Assembly: GCA_049792815.1 (NCBI GenBank)
Contig: JBARBG010000098.1
Span: 19,818-83,817 of the forward strand
Source: DAIDKA01 sp049792815
GTDB lineage: Bacteria; Pseudomonadota; Gammaproteobacteria; Steroidobacterales; Steroidobacteraceae
Length of the DNA stretch: 64,000 nt
Reading direction: 5' to 3'
Shown here: one piece after another, positions 9,434 to 17,542 of the stretch
How the letters are laid out: each line of letters opens with the position of its first letter
Position numbering within the stretch: position 1 is the stretch's first letter
Program-made: the position numbers and the translations under genes
The notes under the pieces: generated by a model
Databases searched by the model: none
Told to the model about the DNA's origin: nothing
The model's input: the letters and a program-made list of their open reading frames with translations, nothing else

Positions 9434-10069
9434 ATGAATATGCAGGATCAGACAGGATTTACCGTGAGTGTAGTTTGCAACGTGATCATGGATCTTGGCG
9501 GTGTGATGCTGGAGTGGAATCCGGATGAGCTGCTGAAGCCGTTCCAGCCCGAACCCGAGCTGCGCCGGCAGCTCAGAGCCCGTGTCTTCAGTCATGACTG
9601 GCGCATGTTTGATCGCGGGCAGCTCACCGAAGCCGAACTGCTGCCGCGGCTGGAGGTCGCTACCGGTCACTCGCGCGACACGATTGTCGCGATCGTGGAA
9701 GCCGCACGCGGTTGTTTGCGCGAGAAACCGGAGACCGTCAAACTCGTTCGCGATCTGCGGCAGCGCGGCTTCAACCTGTACTGCCTTTCGAACATGCCAG
9801 GCCCGTTCTACGAGCATTTGCGGCGCCGCCATGATTTCTGGGATGTCTTCCACGGTGTCGTGATATCCGGAGAGATTCAGATGATGAAGCCCGAACCGCA
9901 GATCTATCTTCACCTGCTGCAGCGATTCGACCTGCGCGCGCACGAGTCGGTGTTTGTCGATGATCTTCAGGCCAACGTGGATGCGGCGCGAGCCGTCGGC
10001 CTGCACGCCATCTGCTTCCGCAACGCGGCCCAGTGTGAGCAAGAGCTCGAAGCGCTGCTCGGCGTGTGA
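9434..10069 (+). CDS. HAD-IA family hydrolase (YihX-like)
   Basis: 211 residues from ATG 9434. HAD motif I appears as MDLGGVMLEWN, with one aspartate and then L-G-G, as in the YihX subgroup rather than the usual DxD. Motif II serine is in YCLSNMPG, motif III lysine in MMKPEPQIY, and motif IV is VFVDDLQANVDAA. A small helical cap lies between motifs I and II. YihX of E. coli dephosphorylates glucose-1-phosphate; whether this protein shares that substrate cannot be read from sequence. The stop lies 6 nt from that of the convergent SulP gene. Confidence 0.85.
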   Translation: MNMQDQTGFTVSVVCNVIMDLGGVMLEWNPDELLKPFQPEPELRRQLRARVFSHDWRMFDRGQLTEAELLPRLEVATGHSRDTIVAIVEAARGCLREKPETVKLVRDLRQRGFNLYCLSNMPGPFYEHLRRRHDFWDVFHGVVISGEIQMMKPEPQIYLHLLQRFDLRAHESVFVDDLQANVDAARAVGLHAICFRNAAQCEQELEALLGV

Positions 10070-10075
10070 CTGCGT

Positions 10076-11716
10076 TCATTGCGACCGCCTTTGGCCCGAC
10101 GCCACGCCTGAGGGATTGCCGCCTACCGCATCGTCGACGCTCGAGTAATCAAGCGCCGCGGCCGGCAGCTGCGGGATATTGGCACGCAGCAGACCGTCAC
10201 GGGCGCGATCCTTCAGGCGTGCCACGCGCAATTCCACATGGCGCTGGAGCAGCCAGGTGCTGAACTCCGAAAGGCTTTCCAGGGACGAGCCGTCGAGGTC
10301 CGGGGATTCCTCCAGGCTCAGCACGACCAGCTTTACGCTCGCGACACGCTGAACTTTGGCCCGGGCCAGGGCCAGAACCGGATCGGCATTGGCGAACAGC
10401 AGCGGCTCCTCGGGACGCAGTACCAGGACATCGGGGCTGCGTTCGGTATTCGCGAAGCGCTCGATGTTCACGAAGTCGTGCGCCCCCAGACGGCCGAGTT
10501 CAGCCAGCCGGGGTCGCGCCAGAGTCTGCAGCAGCATCGCGAGACTGAAGGCGATGGCAAACAGCAGTCCGTTCAGCATGCCGAAGATCAGCACCGCGAT
10601 GATGGCGATCACCGTGATCAGCCGGTCGCGCCGCCAGCGAAAGTAGGTGGCGAGCGGCGCCAGCCGCAGCGACTTGCTGACGGCGTGGATGACGATGGCC
10701 GCCAGAACCGGCGCGGGTATGCGCTCGATGTAAGGCAGACACAGCATAACCAGCGCCAGGATGATGAGCGCGGCCAGCAGTCCTGACGCACGCGACTGGG
10801 CACCCGCGGCATCATTGGCGGAGCTGCCGGAGTAGCCGGCGCCGACCGGTGTTCCGTGGAACAGGCCTGAGACCAGGTTGGCGATGCCTAGTGCCAGCAG
10901 GTCGCGGTTGGGCTGGACGGTGTCGTCGTGTTTCAGCGCGAAGGTACGGATGGAGCTGTAGGACTCGGCGTAGAGGATGAACATCAGGGCCAGGGCGAAC
11001 TCAATGAGCTGCGGCCAATTGAGGTGACTGGGGCGCGCAAAGCTGGGCGGCGTCAGCTGAAGATGGATGGCACCGGTCAATGCCACGCCGTGAACCGAGA
11101 GCCAGCCTGATGCCGCGATGCCAGCCACGATGACCACCAACGCGCCGGGGATGCGCCGGGCCCGTTCCAGTGCGAACAGGCCGACCAAGGCCAACAGGCC
11201 CGTGAGCAGGGCCGCCGGATTCGCGGCAAGCAGTGTGCGCACCAGCTCCGGGACCAGGGCCATGAAACTGCTGCTCTGGGTGTCCAATCCGGCCAGGGCC
11301 GGAACCTGTTTGACCGCGATCACCAGCGCCAGGCCAAAGGCAAATCCGTGCAGAACCGGCCGCGCGATGAGATTTGAAATGGCGCCAAGGCGGGCGCTTG
11401 CGGCCAGTACAAAAGCCAGTCCCGTGCAGGGGACGAGAATGCTCGCCAGCAGCACGCGGGTGGCTTCGTCACCGGCGCCCAGAGCGCCCGTCGCGGCGGC
11501 CATGACCGCGGCGGAAGAAGAGGTCGCCGAGACGATGGCGAAGCGGCTGCGACCCAGCAGCCCATAGCACAGCAGTCCGGCGAATAGTCCAATGACCCCG
11601 GCCTGCGGCGGCAGATTGGCGACGCCCGAATAGGCCACGGCCTCCGGCAAAAGCAGACCGGCAATGGACAGCGCGGCCAGCACATCGGCGATGTCGGCCA
11701 GACGTCTGAAGTTCAC
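10076..11716 (-). CDS. SulP family anion transporter with STAS domain
   Basis: 546 residues from GTG 11716. Membrane domain of about 400 residues with SulP hallmarks: LSIAGLLLPEAVAYSGVANLPP near the N-terminus, ARPVLHGFAFGLALVIA, and GTPVGAGYSGSSANDAAGAQS. A C-terminal cytoplasmic STAS domain spans about 420-530 (VLVLRPEEPLLFANAD, LVVLSLEESPDLDGSSLESL). Imports or exchanges inorganic anions such as sulfate, or bicarbonate and dicarboxylates in relatives. ATG starts at 11764 or 11782 would overlap the upstream ParB-like gene by 41-59 nt; GTG 11716 lies just past that gene's stop and still precedes all conserved sequence. The start is uncertain. Probably cotranscribed with the ParB-like gene. 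Confidence 0.87.
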   Translation of the reverse strand: MNFRRLADIADVLAALSIAGLLLPEAVAYSGVANLPPQAGVIGLFAGLLCYGLLGRSRFAIVSATSSSAAVMAAATGALGAGDEATRVLLASILVPCTGLAFVLAASARLGAISNLIARPVLHGFAFGLALVIAVKQVPALAGLDTQSSSFMALVPELVRTLLAANPAALLTGLLALVGLFALERARRIPGALVVIVAGIAASGWLSVHGVALTGAIHLQLTPPSFARPSHLNWPQLIEFALALMFILYAESYSSIRTFALKHDDTVQPNRDLLALGIANLVSGLFHGTPVGAGYSGSSANDAAGAQSRASGLLAALIILALVMLCLPYIERIPAPVLAAIVIHAVSKSLRLAPLATYFRWRRDRLITVIAIIAVLIFGMLNGLLFAIAFSLAMLLQTLARPRLAELGRLGAHDFVNIERFANTERSPDVLVLRPEEPLLFANADPVLALARAKVQRVASVKLVVLSLEESPDLDGSSLESLSEFSTWLLQRHVELRVARLKDRARDGLLRANIPQLPAAALDYSSVDDAVGGNPSGVASGQRRSQ

Positions 11717-11723
11717 CCGGGTC

Positions 11724-12344
11724 TCATCCGACGATCGGCCCACACCACCCGGGCAGGAAATCCGCATCCGGACTTTTCGCAAGCTTCAGCGCCCGTACCA
11801 GGGCCTCCGGGAAATCCGCATCCAGCAGCTTGGACTTGAGTCGCCGCCGCAGGAAGTCGGCCCAGAGAAACTCGCTGAAAGGCGTCGTGTCCTTGGCGTA
11901 TCCGCCGCTGCGCCGCAGTTCACCGGCGAGGCTGCGGTAGGGATCATTGACCAGATCCCAGATGCGACGCGGAATATCCTCGTAGTCGCGCCGGCGGCCG
12001 TGTTCATCAAAGGGGTGCAGCCAGCCCCGATTGTCCAGGTACACCCAGAACGCATCGCGCGTGAGGCGCCGCAGGTCGGCCGTCACAGTGATCATCACGT
12101 GCTTCACGCCCTCCTGGTGCAGTGCCAGAGACAGGTGATGGTGGTCGACGACGTAATAGGCGCCCTTGGGGCCCCATACCACCGGGATCATGTGATTTCC
12201 CAGGAAATCGGGCTTCTTGCAGTCGGGGTGTTCACGCCAGGCCTTGCGTTTGGCTTTGACTTCACGCATGCCCACGGTGATCTGGGTCGGTCGCAGGTCG
12301 GTCATCGGCACCGGGTGCAGGCGGGGTTCACGGGAATAACGCAT
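11724..12344 (-). CDS. ParB-like (ParBc_2-type) protein
   Basis: 206 residues. The N-terminal half resembles the ParB-like nuclease fold of the ParBc_2 family: PVPMTDLRPTQITVGMREV, then a core AYYVVDHHHLSLALHQEG in place of the G-x-x-R-x-x-A box of true ParB. The C-terminal half is basic and helical (DFLRRRLKSKLLDADFPEA). No ParA, parS or helix-turn-helix is visible nearby, so chromosome partitioning is unlikely. GGAGCG before ATG 12344 supports the start. Divergent from the amidase gene (43 nt between) and upstream of SulP in the same direction. Biological role unknown. Confidence 0.75.
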   Translation of the reverse strand: MRYSREPRLHPVPMTDLRPTQITVGMREVKAKRKAWREHPDCKKPDFLGNHMIPVVWGPKGAYYVVDHHHLSLALHQEGVKHVMITVTADLRRLTRDAFWVYLDNRGWLHPFDEHGRRRDYEDIPRRIWDLVNDPYRSLAGELRRSGGYAKDTTPFSEFLWADFLRRRLKSKLLDADFPEALVRALKLAKSPDADFLPGWCGPIVG

Positions 12345-12387
12345 GAAGGACGCTCCGGGACAGGATTCTCAGGAGATATAATGCCCC

Positions 12388-13965
12388 ATGCGCCTGACAC
12401 CAGCGAAAATCACTGCCGCCACATTGGTTTGGCTGGCGGTTTGCACCCCCCGCTCGTTTGCAGCAGATGCGGCCGCCTCACTGCCCGCGGAACCGGACGT
12501 GGCGCAACTGCACGCGGCGCTCATGGCGCACCGCACGACGGTCAGCGCCGTCACCCGCCATTACATGCGGCGCATCAATGACCTTGACGTACACGGTCCG
12601 GCCCTGCGTTCCATCATCCAGGTCAATCCCGAGGCCGAAAAACTGGCCGCGGCGCTGGATGCGGCGACTGACCGGGCCGGCCTTCTTTACGGCGTGCCGG
12701 TCGTTCTGAAGGACAATATCGAGACGGCCGATGGCATGCTGACCACGGCGGGTTCGCTGGCACTGGTGGATTCAAAGCCGCGCCGGGATGCCTTCATTGT
12801 GCGCAAGCTGCGTGCCAGCGGCGCGCTGATTCTGGCGAAGACCAATCTCAGTGAGTGGGCCAATTTCCGTTCCAGCCGTTCTACATCGGGGTGGAGCGGG
12901 CGCGGCGGCCTCACCCTCAACCCCTACGACACGACGCGTAATGCCTGTGGGTCCAGCTCCGGCTCCGCTGTCGCCGTCGCGGCCGACCTGACGGTGCTGG
13001 CCGTGGGCACCGAGACCGATGGCTCGGTCGTTTGTCCCTCGAGCTTCAACGGCCTGGTCGGCATCAAGCCCACGGTGGGACTGGTGTCGCGCTCCGGCAT
13101 CATTCCGATCAGCGCCAATCAGGACACCGCCGGGCCGATGGCACGCAGCGTCGCGGATGCCGCCACGCTGCTCACGGTGATGGCCGGATACGATCCGGAT
13201 GACGCGGCAACGGCGTCCCTGAAACATGCGCCGCCGCCGGACTACCGCAAGTTTCTGGATGTCGGGGCGCTGAAGGGCAAACGCATCGGAGTGGCGCGCA
13301 AGCTCGCCGGCTTCGACGACGAGGTCGACGTGGTGTTCGACCGGGCGCTCAAGGTCCTGAAGGCGCAGGGCGCGATCCTGGTGGACCCGGTGGAGCTGCC
13401 GAACGCCGACAAGCTGTCCGCGGACGAACTCACCGCGATGCTCTTTGAATTCAAGGATGGGCTCAACCGCAACCTCGCCGCCAGAGTTGGCACTTCCCCG
13501 CGCTCGCTTGCTCAACTCATCGCGTGGAACAAGGCGCACGCCGCACAGGAGATGCCCTGGTTTCCGCAGGACATTCTCGAACAGGCGCAGGCCAAGGGGC
13601 CCCTGACCGACGCTACCTACGTCAAGGCGCGCGCGAATGTGCGGCGCCTGGCTGGTCCGGAGGGAATTGATGCGGCGCTGGCGCATGACCATCTCGATGC
13701 GCTCGTGGCGCCAACCGCGGGACCTGCACACGTGAACGACCTGGTCAATGGTGATCACATACTGGGCGGGAACATCACCTCGCCACCGGCCATCGCCGGA
13801 TATCCGCATATCACGGTGCCGATGGGCCTGGTGCACGGCCTGCCGGTCGGCCTGTCGTTCGTGGGGACCGCCTTCAGCGAGCCCAAGCTGATTGGCATCG
13901 CCTATTCCTACGAACAGGCGAGCCATGCGCGGCGGTCGCCGCGGCTAGCGCGCGTTCAGCACTAA
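12388..13965 (+). CDS. Exported amidase (amidase signature family)
   Basis: 525 residues with a signal peptide ending near SFAADAAASLP, so probably periplasmic. Amidase-signature triad: Lys108 in VVLKDN, cis-Ser around 189-190 in NACGSSSGSAVAV, and nucleophile Ser213 in TETDGSVVCPSS. Downstream are GLVGIKPTVGLVSRSGIIP and a C-terminal GYPHITVPMGLVHGLPVG, both typical. The family hydrolyses amides; most members are cytosolic (GatA, indoleacetamide hydrolase), and exported versions of this length are seen in Proteobacteria with undefined substrates. The stop overlaps the convergent LysR gene by 21 nt. Confidence 0.9.
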   Translation: MRLTPAKITAATLVWLAVCTPRSFAADAAASLPAEPDVAQLHAALMAHRTTVSAVTRHYMRRINDLDVHGPALRSIIQVNPEAEKLAAALDAATDRAGLLYGVPVVLKDNIETADGMLTTAGSLALVDSKPRRDAFIVRKLRASGALILAKTNLSEWANFRSSRSTSGWSGRGGLTLNPYDTTRNACGSSSGSAVAVAADLTVLAVGTETDGSVVCPSSFNGLVGIKPTVGLVSRSGIIPISANQDTAGPMARSVADAATLLTVMAGYDPDDAATASLKHAPPPDYRKFLDVGALKGKRIGVARKLAGFDDEVDVVFDRALKVLKAQGAILVDPVELPNADKLSADELTAMLFEFKDGLNRNLAARVGTSPRSLAQLIAWNKAHAAQEMPWFPQDILEQAQAKGPLTDATYVKARANVRRLAGPEGIDAALAHDHLDALVAPTAGPAHVNDLVNGDHILGGNITSPPAIAGYPHITVPMGLVHGLPVGLSFVGTAFSEPKLIGIAYSYEQASHARRSPRLARVQH

Positions 13966-14901
13966 CTTCCTGTCGTTGCTGGCGGGGCTCAGGCACGCCA
14001 CCTGCTCCTGCAGGGCCCAGGGAGGATCTGCCAGCTGGCTCTTGAGGAAGGCGACGAATTCACGCACCACGGGACGGTTCATTTTCATGCGCGGCACCAG
14101 CGCCTTGAGCCAGTGCAGCTGCAGCGGGGTGTCCTGCAGCAGCGGCACAAGCCGCCCGGAACGGATGTCATCCGCGGCGAGGTAGAGCGGCAGCGCCGCG
14201 ATGCCAAGTCCGCGACGGGCCATCTCACGCAGCACGCGCGCTTCGCTGACATGAACGCGTGAATGCACCTCGATGCTCAGCGGGCCGGCGGCGCTCTCAA
14301 ACACCCAGCTGCTGCTGAACAACCCGGACGTCAGGCAATCGAAGTCGACCAGTTCGGTTGGATGCTGGGGTGCGGACCGGCCCTCGAGGTAATCGGCGCC
14401 GCAGCAGACGACGACCTCGTAGGGGCACAAGGGCACATCGATCACGTTGGGATAGGACACCTGAAGCGCGCCGATGGCGCAGTCGAAACCTTCTTCGAGC
14501 GGATTGACCGTGCGGTCCAGCAGCGACACATCAAGTGAGACGCCCGCATGAAGCTGCAGAAATCTTGAGTAGGTGCCGCCGAGGTATTCGCTGGTCAGAG
14601 TGGTCGGTGACTTGATGCGCAGCTGGCCCTCGACGCCTTGTTCATCGCTTGGCGTGCCCTTGAACAGGTCATCGAACTCGGCCACCAGTCTGACGAATCG
14701 CGGCAACAGCGCCTCCGCTGCCGGCGTCAGCGTCAAGCCACGCGTCGAGCGCACGACCAGCTGAGTGCCCAGTTCCTGCTCCAGCTGATCGATGCGTTTC
14801 GTTACCACAGATGGCGCCACCTGCAGCTCACGAGCTACGCTGGAAAAGCTGCGCAGTCGCGCGACTCGCAGAAATGCCCCAAGGTTCAGCAGGCTGTTAA
14901 C
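13945..14901 (-). CDS. LysR-type transcriptional regulator, no canonical start codon
   Basis: The frame encodes a full LysR protein: winged helix SLLNLGAFLRVARLRSFSSV then SVVTKRIDQLEQELGTQLVV, followed by a periplasmic-binding-like effector domain. The first ATG/GTG/TTG in frame is GTG 14820, inside the DNA-recognition helix, which would delete about 27 residues of the domain. Upstream the frame stays open to a TAA at 14923-14925 but has no ATG, GTG or TTG. The best positional fits are a GTT at 14899-14901, with an AGGGGGA site about 7 nt before it, or tandem CTG codons at 14887-14892. From GTT the protein has 318 residues. It is divergent from the TonB-dependent receptor, which it may control. 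Confidence 0.8.
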   Translation of the reverse strand, partial: VNSLLNLGAFLRVARLRSFSSVARELQVAPSVVTKRIDQLEQELGTQLVVRSTRGLTLTPAAEALLPRFVRLVAEFDDLFKGTPSDEQGVEGQLRIKSPTTLTSEYLGGTYSRFLQLHAGVSLDVSLLDRTVNPLEEGFDCAIGALQVSYPNVIDVPLCPYEVVVCCGADYLEGRSAPQHPTELVDFDCLTSGLFSSSWVFESAAGPLSIEVHSRVHVSEARVLREMARRGLGIAALPLYLAADDIRSGRLVPLLQDTPLQLHWLKALVPRMKMNRPVVREFVAFLKSQLADPPWALQEQVACLSPASNDRKLVLNAR

Positions 14902-14952
14902 GGTCGTTCCCCCTGCGCAACATTAGCGCAGCCGGTTCAATTCTCTGTATTT

Positions 14953-14975
14953 GCGAAAGCTGATCACGCTTTGCG
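14953..14975. promoter_or_regulatory. Inverted repeat between lysR and receptor gene
   Basis: AAAGC at 14956-14960 and GCTTT at 14968-14972 form an inverted repeat with a 7-nt spacer, partly extended by flanking GCG/GCG. It sits in the divergent region between the LysR regulator and the TonB-dependent receptor. LysR proteins bind interrupted dyads of this kind (T-N11-A type), so it is a candidate operator; this is inference from position and symmetry. Confidence 0.3.
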
Positions 14976-15088
14976 CTGCGTTCTACCCGGCTGGTTTCAA
15001 TGTTACCTTTTTTAGCTATCCCGGCAAGTTCGATTGCGATTCGCAAGACAAAGAGTTGACCTCAAGTCGCTACAGGGGGCGTTTGCAC

Positions 15089-17542
15089 ATGAAGATTCAA
15101 TCCAAGGGGCCCGGCTGCCCGGGCGGGATCCCATCCATATTGCTTGCCGGTGTCATCGGACTCGCAATGCTGCCTGTCGCGCGGGCCCAACAGGCGCCGG
15201 CGACCGCCACGCCCTCCTCTGACCAGTTGGAGGAAGTCGTCGTGTCGGCTCAGCGCCGCACGGAGAATCTGCAGACGACTCCCATCGCGATCACGGCCAT
15301 TACCGCCGCGTCGCTCGAAGCCCGGAACCTCGACAATATTACGGATGTTGGAGCCTACGTGCCCAATGCCGTGATTGCGCCGCTTGGCGCAGGCTGGGGC
15401 GCGACCATGGCGGCGTTCATTCGCGGGGTCGGCCTGGGCGACAACATCCTGTCATTTGAGCCCGGCGTGCCGATTTACGTCGACGATGTCTATATCGGCC
15501 GCCCGCAGGGCTCGATCTTTGATCTGCTGGACCTCGAGCGCGTTGAAGTCCTGCGCGGTCCGCAGGGCACACTGTTCGGCAAGAACGCCGAAGGCGGCAC
15601 GGTGCGCCTGATTTCCGTCAAGCCCCAGGGCGACAACACCGGTTCCGTCAGCGTCACCTATGGCAAGTTCAACCGCCTCGAGGCGCGCGGCATGGCCGAT
15701 GTCTCGCTGGTGGATGATTTCCTGTATGCCCGTTTGTCATTCTCGAGCAAGAAGGCGGACGGCTACTTCAATAATCTCGACTATGTCTGCGTGAACGGCC
15801 CGGGAAGCCTGGGCAGCATGCAGCCGGCCATCGCACCCGGCTCAAATTGCGTCACCAGTACCGAAGGTGATGAGAACGTGCAGTCGGGCCGCGCGGCCTT
15901 GCGCTTTCTGCTCGGCACCGGCGTGGAATTCAACCTGATCACGGACATTACCGTGCAGAACCAGGAAGGTCCGGCCGACAAATACACGGTCATCGATGGG
16001 ACCAACGGCCTCAACGCCGCCTGGGGCGCACTGACGTACGGGTATCTTGGCGTGCCCACCGCGGGTCCTGCGGCCTATGTCGGCAAGCCCATCACCTATG
16101 ACAGCCGCTTCATCACCAACAACTTCTACTCCGGCTACTCCGAGTACGGCACCGATCCGATCTCGGGGCGCAACGTGCCCAATATCAACGACCTGAACCA
16201 CTGGGGCGTATCGGGCACCCTGGACTGGAAGCTCGCGGATGAAATGACTTTAAAGTCGGTAACCGCCTTTCGCGAGTTCCGCAATCAGTACGGCCGCGAT
16301 TCCGACGGCAGTCCGTTGTCCGAGAATTCGACCTATGACGACGCCTTCCATCAGCAGTTCACAGAAGAAGTGACCCTGACCGGCAAGGCCGCGGCACTCG
16401 ATTGGGCTGCCGGCGCGTTCTACTACACCGCAAAGGATTCGGATCGCGGCTACGACGTGCTCTATCCGTGCACGGTGCAGGATCCGGTGGTCTGCATCCA
16501 TGAGCAGGACGACTATGTCTCGCAGACCACCACCAACTGGGCGCCGTTCGCGCATGGTGTCTGGCACTTCACGGATGCGTTTTCCGTCACCGGCGGCGCG
16601 CGCTATACCTCCGATAAGAAGGACGCGACGATCACCATCAACAACTTTGACCCCTCCGGCGGACCCTTCACCAACGTCAACGGCAAGTACGTACCCACTT
16701 CTGCCTCGCACACGGACTTCGACATCTCGTTCAACTACCAGTGGAACCAGGACCTGATGACCTATCTGCGCTACTCCACGGGGTTCAAGGGCGGTGGCTT
16801 CAGCCCGCGTCCCGCCGATGCGCTGCAGACCGTACCGTTCCGCCCCGAGTTCCTGAAGACCGCCGAGGTCGGCGCGAAGTCAGAGTTCCTCGATCGCAGC
16901 ATTCGCTTCAACACCGACTTCTTTTATTCGCGGTATCTGGACCAGCAGACCTTCGCCCAGCAGCTGGATGCGGATGGCGTCAACTGGTTCCGCGAGGAAA
17001 ACGCCGGCACGGCGCGCATCTGGGGCCTGGAGGGTGAACTGCAGGCCGAGCCCGTCCAGGGGCTGCGCCTGGATGGCTCGTTCGGCTACGTAAACTACCT
17101 GCTGCTGTCCAACGGTGGCAACGCGCTGCTGTTCACGGGCAACAACTGCGATGGACAGACCTGCTACTCGCCGCGCACTCCGAAGTTCACCAGCGCGGTG
17201 GGAATGCAGTATGCCTTGCCGCTGGCGGGCGGTTCACTGACACCGCGCCTGGATTGGACCTATCAGTCGAAGATCTACTTCGTCACCAATGATGGCTGCT
17301 TCACCCAAACCACCGCTGCGGGCTGCGGCACCGGTGCCCAGGGCGGATACGGGGTGCTCAACGCCCGGCTGACCTGGCAGCCTTCGGGAAAGAAGTGGGA
17401 GGTCGCTGCCTGGGGTCGCAACCTCAATGGTGCCGAGTACTTCTACGGCAAGCTCAGCCTGATCTCATTCTTCGGCCGTGAGCAGGGCAATGTAGCGCCG
17501 CCAATGGAGTGGGGGCTCACCCTCAAGCGCACCTTCGACTGA
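15089..17542 (+). CDS. TonB-dependent receptor
   Basis: 817 residues from ATG 15089, with AGGGGGC upstream and a signal peptide ending GLAMLPVARAQQ. The plug domain begins LEEVVVSAQRRTENLQ (the TonB-box region of this subfamily) and includes VPIYVDDVYIGRPQGS and ERVEVLRGPQGTLFGKNAEG. A long barrel follows, ending EWGLTLKRTFD. This belongs to the large receptor subfamily with the VVVSAQRR start, frequent in Sphingomonadales and Nevskiales/Steroidobacteraceae, many of which import organic carbon rather than iron. The substrate is unknown. An upstream in-frame ATG at 14951 lacks a signal-like start. Neighbours: LysR (divergent) and the NTF2-like protein (convergent, directly abutting). Confidence 0.9.
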   Translation: MKIQSKGPGCPGGIPSILLAGVIGLAMLPVARAQQAPATATPSSDQLEEVVVSAQRRTENLQTTPIAITAITAASLEARNLDNITDVGAYVPNAVIAPLGAGWGATMAAFIRGVGLGDNILSFEPGVPIYVDDVYIGRPQGSIFDLLDLERVEVLRGPQGTLFGKNAEGGTVRLISVKPQGDNTGSVSVTYGKFNRLEARGMADVSLVDDFLYARLSFSSKKADGYFNNLDYVCVNGPGSLGSMQPAIAPGSNCVTSTEGDENVQSGRAALRFLLGTGVEFNLITDITVQNQEGPADKYTVIDGTNGLNAAWGALTYGYLGVPTAGPAAYVGKPITYDSRFITNNFYSGYSEYGTDPISGRNVPNINDLNHWGVSGTLDWKLADEMTLKSVTAFREFRNQYGRDSDGSPLSENSTYDDAFHQQFTEEVTLTGKAAALDWAAGAFYYTAKDSDRGYDVLYPCTVQDPVVCIHEQDDYVSQTTTNWAPFAHGVWHFTDAFSVTGGARYTSDKKDATITINNFDPSGGPFTNVNGKYVPTSASHTDFDISFNYQWNQDLMTYLRYSTGFKGGGFSPRPADALQTVPFRPEFLKTAEVGAKSEFLDRSIRFNTDFFYSRYLDQQTFAQQLDADGVNWFREENAGTARIWGLEGELQAEPVQGLRLDGSFGYVNYLLLSNGGNALLFTGNNCDGQTCYSPRTPKFTSAVGMQYALPLAGGSLTPRLDWTYQSKIYFVTNDGCFTQTTAAGCGTGAQGGYGVLNARLTWQPSGKKWEVAAWGRNLNGAEYFYGKLSLISFFGREQGNVAPPMEWGLTLKRTFD

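Noticed and set aside
15022..15048. tRNA-like GTTCGATTGCGATTC segment before the TonB-dependent receptor
   Set aside because: It resembles a T-loop by eye but no acceptor, D or anticodon stems can be paired around it.
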